A stretch of 64,000 bases of DNA, taken from contig CAJNDT010002846.1 in the NCBI GenBank assembly GCA_905221615.1, positions 513,001 through 577,000 of the forward strand, given 5' to 3'. The stretch is from Symbiodinium sp. CCMP2592 (Eukaryota > Sar > Dinophyceae > Suessiales > Symbiodiniaceae). The translations under genes were made by a program, and so were the position numbers. Positions within the stretch are counted from its first letter, which is position 1; each line of letters begins with the position of its first letter. The notes beneath the pieces are model-generated. The model was not told the origin of the DNA and searched no databases. It saw only the letters and a program-made list of their open reading frames with translations. Of the stretch, positions 12,076 to 23,936 are shown piece by piece.

Positions 12076-12125
12076 ATACCCATAGGCCCCATAGTAGTTC
12101 TTTTTGGTGTTCATATATAGAATAA
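12076..12125. repeat. Left half of hairpin family K
   Basis: CCATAGGCCCCATAGTAGTTC...TTTTTGG matches the left arm of the element at 6613-6705. No right arm follows. Confidence 0.5.
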
Positions 12126-12280
12126 TATCATTGAATTGCCGGCTCCTGCCCAACGTTCTGAGGCGCTCCGAGTTCGCTATGAACTTCAAGTTTACCAAGG
12201 CAGAAACCTCTGCAACCCAGGTGAACCTAAGACTTGTTTTTTGGATAAGGGCTCTATGTGGAGGATTTGACGAGCTTCAT

Positions 12281-12385
12281 ACGGTGGATTTTCGCAAATC
12301 CTGCATTACCTTGATAACCCTAGACTATGGGAATTTTGTTATATTCCTTAATATGTGTAATGCAGGAATTATATCATCAACCGTA
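12281..12385. mobile_element. Hairpin element family G (diverged left arm)
   Basis: AAATCCTGCATTACCTTGAT...CTATGGGAATT is mirrored by TGTAATGCAGGAATTATATC...ATCAACCGT. Cleaner copies are at 19481, 24252 and 53400. Confidence 0.65.
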
Positions 12386-12793
12386 ATGCGGCCCTAATCA
12401 GAGAGATTTGGGTTGGGAAGTGCGGGCTGAGACATCCAGGATTTTGGCCCCAGCGTCCTCTCGCGTTCAGAGTGGCTGGGTTTCAAACTTGGGCCATTCG
12501 CTGGGCTCAGCAAGCTGCATAACACACCGAAGTGACCCGACACCCCAAGCCATGAAGCCGGTAGAGTGAGATCATCAAAAGCTTTCAATGGCAGGCGATA
12601 CATATTTGTGGATATCCGGGTGAGGAAGGAGTATCTAGACATAGACGGTGTCTGCGAGGTATTTTAGAGACGTTCATGTAGACCGGCAAGCATGTACGCA
12701 TGGGATGTACCCCGAATATATGTCCAAACGAATTCAGCGGTATACATACATCCAGCGAGTTTTTCCAAGCATCTAAGGCTTCAAGTGCGTTTG

Positions 12794-12920
12794 TACACAC
12801 ATACATACATACATACATACATACATACAAACATACATACAAACAAACATGCATACACACATGCATGCATACATACATATGCATGTACATATGAATGTAT
12901 GCATACCTACATACATAAAG
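12794..12920. repeat. CATA microsatellite
   Basis: Runs of CATA with interruptions. Tetranucleotide phase changes keep all six frames open, which explains the Tyr/Cys- and His/Thr-rich pseudo-proteins here. Confidence 0.85.
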
Positions 12921-13129
12921 AAAAAAGGAAAGAAAGATAGATAGAAGTGTGTGCGTATATATCTGTCTTTATATATTATATATATATGTGTGTAGTTATA
13001 TGCCGTGATTAAGTGCTTTCGGAACCTCTCTGTCTCCGAGGCGCAGGCAATCCTTAGAGAGTTTCTTCGGAACCTCGACGGCCGGGCTGCGGGCTGCTCA
13101 GAGCACCGCTTTCCCCAGAGGTCCAAATA

Positions 13130-13290
13130 CCCTTAATTAAGGAATAGACCTTAAGTTATAATAGGATCCCCAATATGATTTAAAGTATATCCCTTAATTA
13201 AGGAATAGACCTTAGATTATAGTAGGATCCCTAATATGATTTTATAGTAGGATCCCTAATATGATTTTCAGTATATTCCTGAATTAAGGG
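13130..13290. repeat. Direct repeat of an AT-rich unit containing TTAATTAAGG
   Basis: CCCTTAATTAAGGAATAGAC followed by TTATA(A/G)TAGGATCCC(C/T)AATATGA occurs at 13131 and again at 13191. The TAGTAGGATCCCTAATATGA part is repeated a third time at 13246. Arms CCTTAATTAAGG are themselves palindromic. Confidence 0.7.
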
Positions 13291-13418
13291 GTATTGGGTT
13301 TTCTGGGTCGGGAAGCTCAAGGGCTTGCCTGGACCCCAAAGGTTTAGGCTTTAGGGTTCCTTATTACAGGGATCTATAGGGGTTTCTGTAAAGGGATCCA
13401 TGGGGGATCTATAGGGTT

Positions 13419-13513
13419 TACCTTAACCCTGAGTAACCTAGCTTTTTAGGGTTCCTTATTATGATTTCCTTATATAAGTCCTTAAATAGGTAGGTTATTC
13501 GGGGTTAAGGTAG
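13419..13513. mobile_element. Hairpin element family I
   Basis: TACCTTAACCCTGAGTAACC...TAGCTTTTTAGGG is mirrored by AATAGGTAGGTTATTCGGGG...TTAAGGTA. The same sequence with few changes is at 54631-54727, and half copies are at 43316-43380 and about 25175-25260. Confidence 0.8.
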
Positions 13514-13961
13514 GCTCTACATTGGGGTTGGGGGGGGTTTTAGGCTTTAGGTTTTACGGTTTAGGGTTTCTTGTAATTTTAAGCCTGCGTTTGGTTCCTG
13601 GTCGGTGGGTTCAATCTCAGAAGTTCAAGTGTCAGGGCTTGTATGATTTGTGCAAAGGGCTTATAAGAGTCTTGGCTGGGACTCAGGTTTACGGCATGCA
13701 ACACCGATGACCGTAAGGAAAGATTTAGGCTGCTGATGGTTTCGGTTGCACGCTGGCATGCCACGTGTCGGGGGTTAGAAGACTCTGCGCCCCTTTCAGG
13801 CCATGACCTTCAGCAGCGACGTTGTCCGATTGGCCTACAAGGTGGCATGTTCGGCTTTAGGGTTTAGGGGTTGAGATGAACTTTGGCACCTTTAAGCCTG
13901 TATGGCTATATGCTCTACGAGAGTTTCGGCACTTGGGTTCAGATGAGCGCGAGTCCTATAT

Positions 13962-14052
13962 GGGAGTTTCCGAAAATAGGGGACCCTAATATAGCACCCT
14001 AAATAGTAGGATCCTTTTTATAAAGACCCCAAAATAAGGTACCCCAAAGGAA
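13962..14052. repeat. Hairpin family H, right arm lost
   Basis: GGGAGTTTCCGAAAATAGGG then TAGTAGGATCC match the family H copies at 34279 and 53491, but no closing TTTTCGGAAACTCCC arm follows. Confidence 0.5.
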
Positions 14053-14073
14053 GCATTTGGCGGCTACAAGTAC

Positions 14074-14169
14074 TATAAGGGGCCTCAGTAATTACCTGTA
14101 CTATTTTTGGAGCTTCCTTATTGTACTTATTGTATAATTGGCCCCCAAAACCATATTCCAGTTATTAAG
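14074..14169. mobile_element. Hairpin element family A (right end decayed)
   Basis: TATAAGGGGCCTCAGTAATTA on the left, with CCCCCAAAACCATATTCCAG and TTATTAAG on the right. The final GGCCCC is lost. Confidence 0.6.
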
Positions 14170-14308
14170 CAACAGGATCTCAGCTACGGGCCCGGGCGAG
14201 AAGTTGCTGTCAAGAGGCGAGCCGACATTTTATACCGGAAAACGAATACATGATGTAGGAGCAACCGCAGCAGCCCCAAGCTAAACCTTGCATGACCCTA
14301 CGGACCCT

Positions 14309-14390
14309 ACGGGTCCAAAGGACCTACTAATCGGGTAATTACCAGGCTTTAGGATAGTAGTTTTGGTTATTAGGTATTTGGATCCTTAGG
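14309..14390. mobile_element. Hairpin element family D (shortened)
   Basis: GGGTCCAAAGGACCTACTAA, then GGATAGTAGTT, then TTATTAGGTATTTGGATCCT. It is like the 30613 copy with about 20 bp missing in the centre. Confidence 0.6.
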
Positions 14391-16191
14391 GTAACTTTTT
14401 GCACGGTATCCCTGCAGCTCTCCAGAGCGCTAATCGGACCCTGAGCCACTCAAGCCTTAAGCCTAAAATCCTTAAAATCCTTAACGGCCCTAAGCCCTAC
14501 CCTCAACGCTTAAAGCATTAACTCCCTATAGATGCCAAATGCTATGTCACAAATTCACAAACCCGGCAAAGAAGCGCCTATATACATGAGGGTCCGAAGA
14601 CTTAGGAGCAGGATCCCCTTACAGTCCCTACATATGTCTATGATGATGTACCCCAAAAAGCGACCGAAGTACAGGGCCCCCATAAACCGTGCGCTGTGAG
14701 ATCTGCCTTCGCCTCGTGACTGATCCGGCGGAGGTCATGGACAGCTCCTGGGGTTTAAATAGTCTAGTAAAATGCCCCAGAGCCCTAAACCCCTCACGCA
14801 CTAAAGCCCTGGGTAAGTTCTACATGTTTAGGATGTGTTGATTTGGTTTTCAGTTTTGCAATGCAAGATCAGAATCATGGTTAGTTGTTGTTGGTTGGCG
14901 TTCTCCGCAGTTTTACAAGTGCGTTCTCACTTTGACACTTGAGCATATGATTCAAGGTCACACGGCTCGGGCATATGATGCTTGCTGGCTTTCATAATGG
15001 TTCTTCGGTAGAATATACTGTAGCTAGAATAGGGAACCCCAAAGTGGTATTGGTAAATACGCAGGCCCATGTATTTTTATTCTTGCCGGTCTTTTGTTTG
15101 GAGCGGCTTCTGGATTGGCGACCTCATCAAACCTGCCGCGCATGCAGTTCTTTGAGACACTGACATGAATGCCCCGAGTGGTGAATAATACTTGCATGCA
15201 GTAAGCTATCCAGACGACACATATTCAGAAGTGCGTCAAAGGTCTGAGAAAAGGTCACGAGTTTTGGCCTTTGCCGATGTAGGTAGAACTTGTTTGACCT
15301 TCGAGGGCCGCTGAGCGGTTTCATGTCTGTTGTAGATTTCCAGACGCTCGCAATCCATTTCTCAACTCTGCAAGCTCTCTGCCATCGAAATCCTGCCGCA
15401 CTTAGAACCCACGAGTTTCCCAAAGCCCATTCATGTACCGGCCCAGAAATTTGCGAAACCGAGCAGCCTGGAACACAGTCAGCCTAAACTAAAGAGCACT
15501 ATGCTACAAGCCCGGACACCGCACTCGAAAACAAAACCGTAAGGCTCTCCTGCACAAAAGTTCTGCAGCATTAAGGCCTTCGACTTGCAGCAAGTCCCAA
15601 GCATTTCAAGCTGAACACCATCCCCCGAAGCCAGGCATATCAGATCCCCAGAAATCTTGCATTTTCCGTTGTGGCCAAGGCCCCGAGCTCGCAGAAGGCT
15701 TGAACGCCGTCTCCGACAAGGAAGCGAATTCCGGGCTTCGGCAACGCAGGGCGTTCGACTTTTTGAAGCATACCCACAGTTGTTATTGCAATTTTGTTTT
15801 TTTGGGGATGTGGCTTTGCAGGCAACCAAGCTCAGTGAGATCATGCCATTCCGGGTTCAGTGCAAAGCAGTGCCTGCATGCCTGAATGCCGGCATGCATA
15901 CATCCATACATGTGTATATATATATATATACATACACCTTGTGTGCAAAATCTTCCGGACAGGTTGTGCTGTATCGGTCAAAACGAGTCTTTGTCGTGCT
16001 TGTCTGTGATCCTGCACGGGATGAATGCTCTGAATGATTCTCTTGCTTTGCTTGAACAAGCCTGCCTGACAACACGGGAATTCTACTGAACGGAGGCCAG
16101 ACTGACATTGAATCATCTCGCTGAAGAGGCATTCCTGATTGAACCCATGCCCATCCATGGCCACAAGATCCTCAGCCACAGTGCGGCAGTA

Positions 16192-16293
16192 ATATAGGGG
16201 CCTTAATAATTAGAGGGTTTTGGGGCCCATTATACCACAGTTTACAGAGGCAGCACAAAAATAGTATAGGCAATTAGTACAGCCCCTATATTA
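16192..16293. mobile_element. Hairpin element family A (inverted centre)
   Basis: ATATAGGGGCCTTAATAATTA at the left. AATTAGTACAGCCCCTATAT at the right. The AGGGTTTTGGGGCCCATTAT block, normally in the right half, is in the left half here, so the internal part is inverted relative to other copies. Confidence 0.6.
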
Positions 16294-17029
16294 CAATCTT
16301 CTGCTGCAGGAATGGGCAGTGCTGGAGCAGGCACGCAGCACTGTCTCGCACTGTTCAAGCCTCGACAGCATACGCAAAGACCGGCGTACGAGCCTTGTAA
16401 TAAGACATTGGGCATTAGGCCTTCAAGATATCTACCTTCCCTGACTGAACTTGTTGTGGTTCTGAGTTATCTGTGGGAAGGTGAGGAAACAGAGCCCCGT
16501 TCTAAACCCCTGAACCCGTAATTCCCTAAACCCCTATGGGCTGACTGGTAGCTTGCTTAACACCGTGGCGTGTGGTCAGGGCGTCTAGCTTGGATGCGGT
16601 TTTTGCTGAACGACGTACCCGAGTCTTCCGTCTTCCGCACTGACCTAGCTCTGCACTCTTCAATGAAACCTTAGGCTACTAATTAATTTGTTTGTCGTGC
16701 TGCTGCGCGTATTGAAAGACATCTCCGGAGCTTGAACCGCAAAGGGTGGTGCAATTGACGGTCCGCGCATCATCAGTGGCCCGCTTAGTTTTTGGGTTCA
16801 TATCATAATAATTATAGTACAGTAGCTGCTACATCTGAAGCCCTGATAGGGGAGGGGTGGCTGAAGCATAACTGTTGTGTTCTGGGACGAACCAGAACTC
16901 ATGTCGGGCGTCTGCCAAACCTTCAAATTCGCGCCAGATGAGACGTTGCACCGTAAATCCTTGCATAACAGGCACATGAATTCGTGTGATGTCCGTGGCG
17001 ACCTTACTATTTTAAGTTCGAAGTTCGAA

Positions 17030-17112
17030 GCCAGAAAGTTGGAAGGCCATTTTCAACATGCCGCAGGGAATCCCACCGAATCATCCTAAGTCCATGTTCC
17101 AAGTTTCTGTGG
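17030..17112. repeat. Decayed relative of the nested hairpin at 1557
   Basis: GCCAGAAAGTTGGAAGG at the left and GTTCCAAGTTTCTGTGG at the right form imperfect arms of the same type as 1557-1654. Confidence 0.45.
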
Positions 17113-17195
17113 TTCACCATAATTAAGTGATATATATATATATACACACACACATGAACATTAGAATGAGTATCACTACCATAATGCCATAATGC

Positions 17196-17300
17196 TGATA
17201 TTGCTGATGGACAAAATCCTGCATGACCTTAAGGACCCTAAACTATGGGAATTAATTATGGTATATTCCTTATACTGGGTCATGCAGGATAGTGTCCATG
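17196..17300. mobile_element. Hairpin element family G, variant ends
   Basis: TGGACAAAATCCTGCATGAC...CTTAAGGACCCTAAACTATG is mirrored by TGGGTCATGCAGGATAGTGT...CCA. The same left arm is seen alone at 57780-57805. Confidence 0.65.
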
Positions 17301-17486
17301 CACAGTATTGCTGTGCTCGTTTTACTTGCGAGATTCAGGTCTCCGCAGCCACAGGCGAAGCCAATGTGGGCCCCAAAGGGGCGGCAATAACCCTTAGGGT
17401 TGAAGGTTTATATAGTACTCTGAAGGGTTCCTTTAAAGGGTTCCCTCTGAGGGCTCTATAAAATTGCCAGAAGGGTTTAGGGTATA

Positions 17487-17592
17487 AGGGTCCATGTACC
17501 CAAGTAGTATATACATTGGCACCAAAGTACGTTTAAATGGAGTACTCTGCAGACTCTGAGGCCAAAGTATATACTATTTATGGACACTTAGG
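17487..17592. mobile_element. Hairpin element family C
   Basis: GGGTCCATGTACCCAAGTAG...TATATACATTGGC is mirrored by GGCCAAAGTATATACTATTT and TGGACACTTA. Confidence 0.65.
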
Positions 17593-17653
17593 GGAAGTCT
17601 GAATCTTGTTCAGCCACATTAATTTTTAGGGCCTCAGAGTCTAAGTATACTAA

Positions 17654-17758
17654 TACCTTAACCTTCTGGAACCTACTTTTTTGAAGGGTCCCTACAATTC
17701 CCATATTAGCGTTTATAGTACGAACCTACAAAAAAGTAGGGTTTAGTAGGTCTAGGTA
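17654..17758. mobile_element. Hairpin element family J
   Basis: TACCTTAACCTTCTGGAACC...TACTTTTTTG is mirrored by CAAAAAAGTAGGGTTTAGTA...GGTCTAGGTA. Related copies are at about 18286-18380, 32121-32213 and 40486-40571. Confidence 0.7.
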
Positions 17759-18285
17759 TACTAGAATAGACTTTGAAAGCTTATTCGAGTCATTAAGACA
17801 CCTCATATTATGTAGGTATGTGAGCAGCGATATTAACTTGAAAGCTAGTGCTGATACCGGGGTGATACCTTACCATGCAGCAGTATGGGAATTGTTGGTG
17901 CTTATTCTAAAATATACACGTCGAAACCCATGCAAACCCTAAGCCCAAACCCGAAACCTGAAACCTTATAGCCCGAACCCTAAAACCTCAAACCGTAAAC
18001 GTAAACCCTTTTATAGCCTAAGCCCTAACCCCCCAAACCCTAAACCCTAGATCCTGCCGTCCGATAGCCATCGCGTCGCGCGTGCAACGATGGCCAGGTG
18101 TGCCTGGATGACTGCACTCAGCGTTTGGAGAGTTCGGGCCTGAGTCAAGCAGTTGAGGATTGGGGCTTTCATTGGTTTAGGGGTTTAGGGTTTCAGGTTT
18201 AGGGTTTAAGGGAGTTTAGGATTGGGGTTCTAATTTGGTTTAGGGTTTAATTTAGGTTTATGGGTTTTGGGTTTGGGGTTTCCCT

Positions 18286-18380
18286 TAACCTACCAGTGAC
18301 TAATTTTTCAGGTTTTGTCTATAGCCATAAGCTGGAATTTCTAGGGACCCTACAAAAAGGTAGGTTCTGGTGGGTCACAG
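18286..18380. mobile_element. Hairpin element family J (diverged left arm)
   Basis: CCCTTAACCTACCAGTGACT at the left, and GGGACCCTACAAAAAGGTAG plus GTTCTGGTGGGT at the right. Confidence 0.5.
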
Positions 18381-19060
18381 TCGGGCTTAGCGCATTTAGG
18401 GTTTAGGGATTTGGGCTTAGTTGGATTGTGCTTCTTTGGTGAGAGCAACAAACTGTCAAACACTGCCAGAGAACCGGGATTGGTCAGGCCGTGTTTTCTT
18501 ACATAGCAACATAACCCGCCCCCTGGCGTTATGCACATCTTCGGTGGGCAGTGGCGGAGCCTTCTAGACGATTTCACGGCTCACGCCACCAGTGCTCTCA
18601 GCTGCTTATCTAAACCCCAACCCTAAACCTGGGTTAGACCCAAACTTGTCTGCTTTGCGAGTGTTCCCATGGCTCACAGCAGCTAGGATGAGGTTAAGCA
18701 GGACAGCATGAAGCAATCTTCCACCATAAAGGTGAACTGGCAGGCGAACAGGGTCACTCCGAAGCTTCTCGAGACTAGACACCCCGGAACCGAAAGCTGG
18801 ACGTTTCAGGGGCTTTATAGGGTATAGGTAGTCCGAGCGGTTTAAGGTTTAGGGGCATAGGTAGTCCGGTAGTCCATGTACTTTGGGTGTTGCAAGCCAT
18901 TAGGATTTCTCGACTGTGCTGACTGCCAGGCGTGGTCAAAGCGGAAGACCTCAATGACTTTATCAACAAGAAGCCTGCTCCCCAGAGATGGGGTGGGGCC
19001 CAAGGATATTTGTGGTATTTCCGCGTCCCTGGAGCAAGGGTTGCATTCTGCTGCTACTTA

Positions 19061-19110
19061 ATATAGGGGCCTAAATAATTACCAACAGTATTTTGGGGGT
19101 TCCTCAAGGC
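19061..19110. repeat. Left half of hairpin family A
   Basis: ATATAGGGGCCTAAATAATT then TATTTTGGGGGTTCCT. The right arm is absent. Confidence 0.55.
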
Positions 19111-19480
19111 CAAACATGGACCCTTAGGGATAGTCTATGATAGCAGTCCCGACATGGGTCCAATACCTACCGCAGCCTAAGGTTCGGGTGTCGTTCTGCC
19201 GAAGTCGCAGGCTATCATCGCCATAGCCCCAAACTCAACAAGCCTGAAAAATCCCATAGACTCCATTAATAATCCCTCAATGCTTCGGCTGCACGTAAGG
19301 GCCCTGTTTTTTACTTCTCAATCTTGGCGCCCGAACCCATAAACCCTATAGTACCCTTGTAGTAGCCCTTATAGATCCCTTAAAGGAACCCAGCGTCCCA
19401 AGATTTCGGCAGCATGGCCCAGGGCCAGTTACGAGCTCGAAGTCCCAAAGCCACAAGCTTTCTCTACCCAAAGGATCCAA

Positions 19481-19582
19481 ACGGTTGATGATATAAATCC
19501 TGCATTACCTTCGGGACCCCAAACTATGGGAGTTATGGTATATTCCTCATTATGGGTAATGCAGGATTTATATCATCAACCG
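19481..19582. mobile_element. Hairpin element family G, near-perfect copy
   Basis: CGGTTGATGATATAAATCCT...GCATTACC and GGTAATGCAGGATTTATATC...ATCAACCG pair almost without mismatch over about 29 bp. The loop contains CTATGGGAGTTATGGTATAT. This copy can serve as the family reference. Confidence 0.85.
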
Positions 19583-19638
19583 AGGGAATACTTCCCCAAA
19601 TCACAATAGTAAGTCCCAAATAAGCCCCAAGCTTTCTC

Positions 19639-19755
19639 TACTTGGAGGGGCAGGGGACATAGTAAGTCGTTTATAGGTAGGGTTATACTTGGGGTAACTC
19701 CATTTAGGGTACTTATCACTCTACTTACAACCTACTAAGTCCCCTGCCCCTCCAA
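19639..19755. mobile_element. Hairpin element family F
   Basis: CTTGGAGGGGCAGGGGACAT...AGTAAG is mirrored by CTACTAAGTCCCCTGCCCCT...CCAAG. A second copy is at 37264-37390. Confidence 0.8.
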
Positions 19756-19845
19756 GAGTTGGTCGTGATCCAAGATCGAGTGCTAGCTAGGATTAAGAGG
19801 ACCGCTCTCAAAAGAAGCAGGTTCTAACAGGTTCAGGTGGCCTAA

Positions 19846-20017
19846 GTTGCGAGGCATGGCTTCGGCTTGAGGCTGGGATTCTTGCCTTTGGTTACGGTTA
19901 GTAGGGAATGGAGGAATGGGGTACATTTATTACTACTATTACTACCCTTGTTCCATTCCCAAATTACTAACCAAAGGCAAGTGTTGCGAGGCACGGCTTC
20001 GGCTTGAGGCTAGGATT
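19846..20017. repeat. 35-bp direct repeats flanking a hairpin
   Basis: GTTGCGAGGCATGGCTTCGG...CTTGAGGCTGGGATT at 19846-19880 recurs at 19983-20017 with two differences. The hairpin at 19881-19981 sits exactly between them. Confidence 0.75.
19881..19981. mobile_element. Hairpin element family N
   Basis: CTTGCCTTTGGTTACGGTTA...GTAGGGAATGGAGGAATGG is mirrored by CCATTCCCAAATTACTAACC...AAAGGCAAG. It is flanked immediately by 35-bp direct repeats. Confidence 0.75.
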
Positions 20018-20397
20018 GTGTAGCCCGCATGTTCGGAAGTTAGGCTGTCGCTGGAAGGTAGTCCTGTGGTCGAGAGCTGGGGTTTGTAGCTTTTTGAGTT
20101 TGTTTGGATGTTAGGTTCAAATCAGAGGGAGACGAAGCCCATCGGTTTACGGTTTAGGGTTTAGGGGTGGTGTAGGGTTTAGGTGTTTAGGGGGTTTAAG
20201 GTTCAGGGGTTTAGGGTTTAGAGGTTTCGGGTTTAGGGTTTAGGGGTTTAGGGGTGTAGGGTTTAGGGATTGCGAACTCAAACGCTGGACCCCGACACTC
20301 GCGGAGGCAAGTGCCAACAGAAGCCATGCGGGAGCGAGAGAAGAAGGCGAATTTGAGGGTGGCGGGGCGTGGAGGGTTCCTACAAAAGCTTCTATTC

Positions 20398-20535
20398 CTA
20401 CTTGGAGGTTCAGGGGTAGTTATAAATGCAGTCATAAGTCCTCTAACATGGGCTATAATCATTATAATCATAGTTACCCTACTTATAACTCCACTTATAA
20501 CTACCAATGAACCTCCAACATGAACCTCCAAGTAG
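20398..20535. mobile_element. Hairpin element family E
   Basis: TACTTGGAGGTTCAGGGGTA...GTTATAA is mirrored by TTATAACTACCAATGAACCT...CCAAGTA. The right end carries an extra short repeat of ATGAACCTCCAA. Confidence 0.75.
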
Positions 20536-20678
20536 ACTCAGACCCCCCCAAACTACCTTCTAATGCCCACTATTAAGGGCCCTAAGGGCTCCTTTAACGG
20601 GGGCCCGTTCGAGTGTTACTATGTTTGTCACGGCCGTGCTATTAACCTTGCTGCAGGATCCTAAGCATATTCCCTATA

Positions 20679-20790
20679 AGAGTCCATTTGCCCAGATAGT
20701 ATATACTTTGGCCTTAAAGTAGCCCCTACTTGCGTACTTTGGGCCCAAAGGTGGCCAAAGTATAAACTATTCGGGTACATGGACCCTTGG
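20679..20790. mobile_element. Hairpin element family C
   Basis: AGAGTCCATTTGCCCAGATA...GTATATACTTTGGCC is mirrored by GGCCAAAGTATAAACTATTC...GGGTACATGGACCCT. Confidence 0.7.
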
Positions 20791-22257
20791 GGTAGAAAAG
20801 GTCAACCAAACACAAAATTCTACAAGTGCGGGTCTAAAAATCTGGGCAACGGGGCCAGCCCAGCAAGCCTCCTGGTCATGGTCCGCTTGCCTTATAACCC
20901 CAAACCCCCAAAACCTAAACCCTAAAAACCTTAAATCCTATTATACACCCTATAAGCCCGAAATCCCGAAACGGCCGTTAACTCCTGAACGCCATGAACC
21001 TCTGGTCGGTTGGGCTGCCAGAGAGGCAGCTCCGCCTGAGCTTCGTGTTTCTTGCGGCTCGTTGTTAACACCACAAGCATCCAGCGAAAGCAACTATAAC
21101 TTCTGCCTAGGAGAAAGAGAGTCGGTAACCTTTAACTCTTAAACCATTCGGAGGCTCTATATATATATATATATATATATGTATAATGCCTACATGGCAA
21201 GTAGGTCGGAGCACTGAGGACCGAGAATCCCGACTCGAAATCGCTTAAACCCTACGCTGCAAAAAACAGTACCTGGTCTTTACAAGATCGAGACTGAGTG
21301 AGGGTTTCAGCAATTTGATGACACCAAAAAGCAAAGGCTACATATCCCTGAAGAAGTAAGTCCATTCAGACCTCAATTTTGTGTGTAAGGAAGTACCCCG
21401 GCTTAAAACGATCATCGGGGTCGGTTTCAAGCGGGTCATGAGTAGGGCTATCAGTAAAGATACACTCAATCGGAGCACTTCCGTTTCTAATGGCCCATAA
21501 CCCTATAACCTCTGGTGCATAGCCCTAGAAGCCCAAAGCCCAGAGCCGTTGCTTCAATACCAGCAGAAGGAAACCTGTAGTGCACACTTCTCCACTTGTA
21601 AGACTCCGCATGAGGAGAAAGCGCGACAGAAAGAGAAGGATAAGTTGCTCTTTTGCTCGCAAGGAAGAGCTTCCAGAGGTCGAGTTGTTGGTTTAGGGTT
21701 TGAAGGCTGATGCATTAGGATTTAGGATCCAACCCTTTGGGTGGGAGGGTTAGGGTAGGATTTAGTGTTTATTTAGAGTAGCCATGCGATCACCCGTCAG
21801 GACGAAGGTGAGTCCAGAGTTTCATAGATTTAGGTAAGGTTGTGGGGTTAGCTAGTTTAGCCGAAGCAGCTACGTCTACAAACCGAGATGGCTCATGAAG
21901 ATCCGGTATACCCTTTTTTGATGCAAGGTGGCTAGTCTACGCAGCGGTTGGGGAGCATACGGATAGTGCGCAAGCTTCTTTCGGAAACTCATGGTCTTGG
22001 CTACCATTCCTACCCACAGGAACTGAGTACATGCGTTGTTTTCGGGCTACTTCGAGGTGGCTAGATAGACGACCCCAAGCCGCATAAACTTCGAATGTTG
22101 GGACCCCAGATGCACCCTAACACTTGAACTGTAGACTCCGAAGATATGGCCCCAAACCCTTCCGCCACCTTGAACTCTACGGTTTAGACTCTACCGCCCT
22201 AAACCCTTTTCGCCACCATAAAGCCTTAAACAAGAAACCCCTAAACCCTGACCCTGA

Positions 22258-22357
22258 GGGTCCATGTAGCCAAATAGTATAGACTTTGGCCTTACAGTAG
22301 TCACTACTCAGGTAAATTTGGGGCCAAAGTATATACTACTTGTTTACATTGACCCTT
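22258..22357. mobile_element. Hairpin element family C
   Basis: GGGTCCATGTAGCCAAATAG...ACTTTGGCCTTACAGTA is mirrored by GGGGCCAAAGTATATACTAC and TTTACATTGACCCT. Confidence 0.7.
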
Positions 22358-22451
22358 TTAACCTCAACCCTCATGGTAGTTTTACAGAACCCTTAGAAGG
22401 AACCCTTCAAAGGAACCCTTGGGGTACCTATATAAATCCTAAAGCCCTCCC

Positions 22452-22556
22452 TAAGGCTCCATGTACCCATATAGTACATACTTAGGCCTTAAAGTACCTA
22501 TATAGGGACCCCCTTAAGGCTTCAGTATCTACTATACAGGTACATGCAGCCTTTGG
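22452..22556. mobile_element. Hairpin element family C
   Basis: TAAGGCTCCATGTACCCATA...TAGTACATACTTAGGCC is mirrored by TATCTACTATACAGGTACAT...GCAGCCTTTGG. Confidence 0.65.
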
Positions 22557-22711
22557 GCTAAGGGTCGGACTCTTAGGGTGAGCTCTTCGAGCCAGCGATC
22601 TCCCAGTAGTGTACTTAAAGGATCATGGGACTTAGTAAGGGTTCTTAAAGGGCTCTTTAAAGGGCTCTATAGGCTTCCTTAAGGGGATCTTAGGGCTTTG
22701 GGTTCAGGGGT

Positions 22712-22840
22712 CTACTTAAAGGATCATGGGACTTAGTAACTAGGGTTATAATTAGGGTAACTATATACCTGTAACTACTTATAACCCCAATTCAGGTACT
22801 TATAACGTTACTTACTAAGTCCCATGATCCTCCAAGTAGG
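22712..22840. mobile_element. Hairpin element family F' (GGATCATGGGACTTAGTAA type)
   Basis: CTACTTAAAGGATCATGGGA...CTTAGTAACTAGGGTTATAA is mirrored by GTTACTTACTAAGTCCCATG...ATCCTCCAAGTAGG. A related copy is at 62311-62436, and a stub is at 22609-22640. Confidence 0.8.
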
Positions 22841-23149
22841 GACTTCATCCCAGGAACGGCGGTCCCGTCGTTGAGGAGAAGAAGAAAAAGAAGCAAAAGG
22901 CCGGCAGTGTCAGCCAGGGCTGGGAAATTAAGGATTTTTATAGGGTGCAGGGTTTAGAGGTTTTAGAGTTTATTGGGTTTAGGGGTTTAGGGTATGTAGG
23001 GTTGAGGGTGTTTATACGATTTTAAAGTTTAGGGCTTTTACTGTTTATGGTTCATGGGGTGTCTAGGGTTTGGGGTTTAGGGTTTCAGGTTTTAGCATGT
23101 ATAGGGTTTAAGGTTAAAGGGCAAGAAGAACTTGCAGTTGATCAGGGTT

Positions 23150-23333
23150 GATCATGACGTGGAGGAGGCGGATGCTGGTTATGATGATGATCATGACCAT
23201 GATCATGACCACGGCGATGATGATGATGCTGGCGATCATTTGTTGTTGAGGGTGGTGATGGTGATGCCGACGATGCTCGTGCTGATGATGGGGATGGTCC
23301 CTGGGCCCTGGGTCACATTCATGGTGAGGCATC

Positions 23334-23392
<59 letters not shown>

Positions 23393-23600
23393 GAGAGAGA
23401 TATAGAGAGAGAGAGAGAGAGCGAGAGAGAGAGCGAGAGAGAGAGAAAGAGAGAGAAAGGTAGAGATAGAGATAGAGCCAGAGATAGAGATAGAGATAGA
23501 GAGACGCACACACACACACACACATCGGACGCAGTGTGTATGTATATATATATATATGTGTATATATATACATATATATATATATATTTATTTATTTAAT
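23150..23600. repeat. GAT-rich, then GA, CA and TA microsatellites
   Basis: GATGAT-type tract at 23155-23310, a GA tract at 23331-23505, CA at 23507-23523 and TA at 23540-23590. The long frames read the repeats (Asp/His, Arg/Glu, Ser/Leu) and are not genes. Confidence 0.85.
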
Positions 23601-23936
23601 TACTTTCTTGGTTGTTCATGCATGCGCGTATAATGTATTTCTGAGCATTTGTAGACATGCAGAAGGCATGTTGTGTGTATATTGCCATGAACACTAGGCC
23701 ATGAGAGCCTTTGCCGCTTTGTGTGGAAAAACACCACTCCGAGGGTGCACCAATCGGCAACTCCCGAAGCTTAAGCTGCGTGAATTTCAGGAGCCCAACT
23801 TGTCCAATGGGTTTTAGGGCTTACCTAGAGCCCCCAACTACCCTCTAATATAAACCAGATATCCACTATTGAGGGCCATAAGGTCTGTTTTAAAGGGCCC
23901 TTGCGGGGGTCCTGGTAGGTTCAGGTGTACCTAAAC

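Noticed and set aside
23114-23599. Long frames on both strands around 23.3 kb
   Set aside because: They read GA, CA, GAT and TA microsatellites (Arg/Glu, Ser/Leu, Asp/His runs). Opposite strands are equally open, which is typical of repeats.
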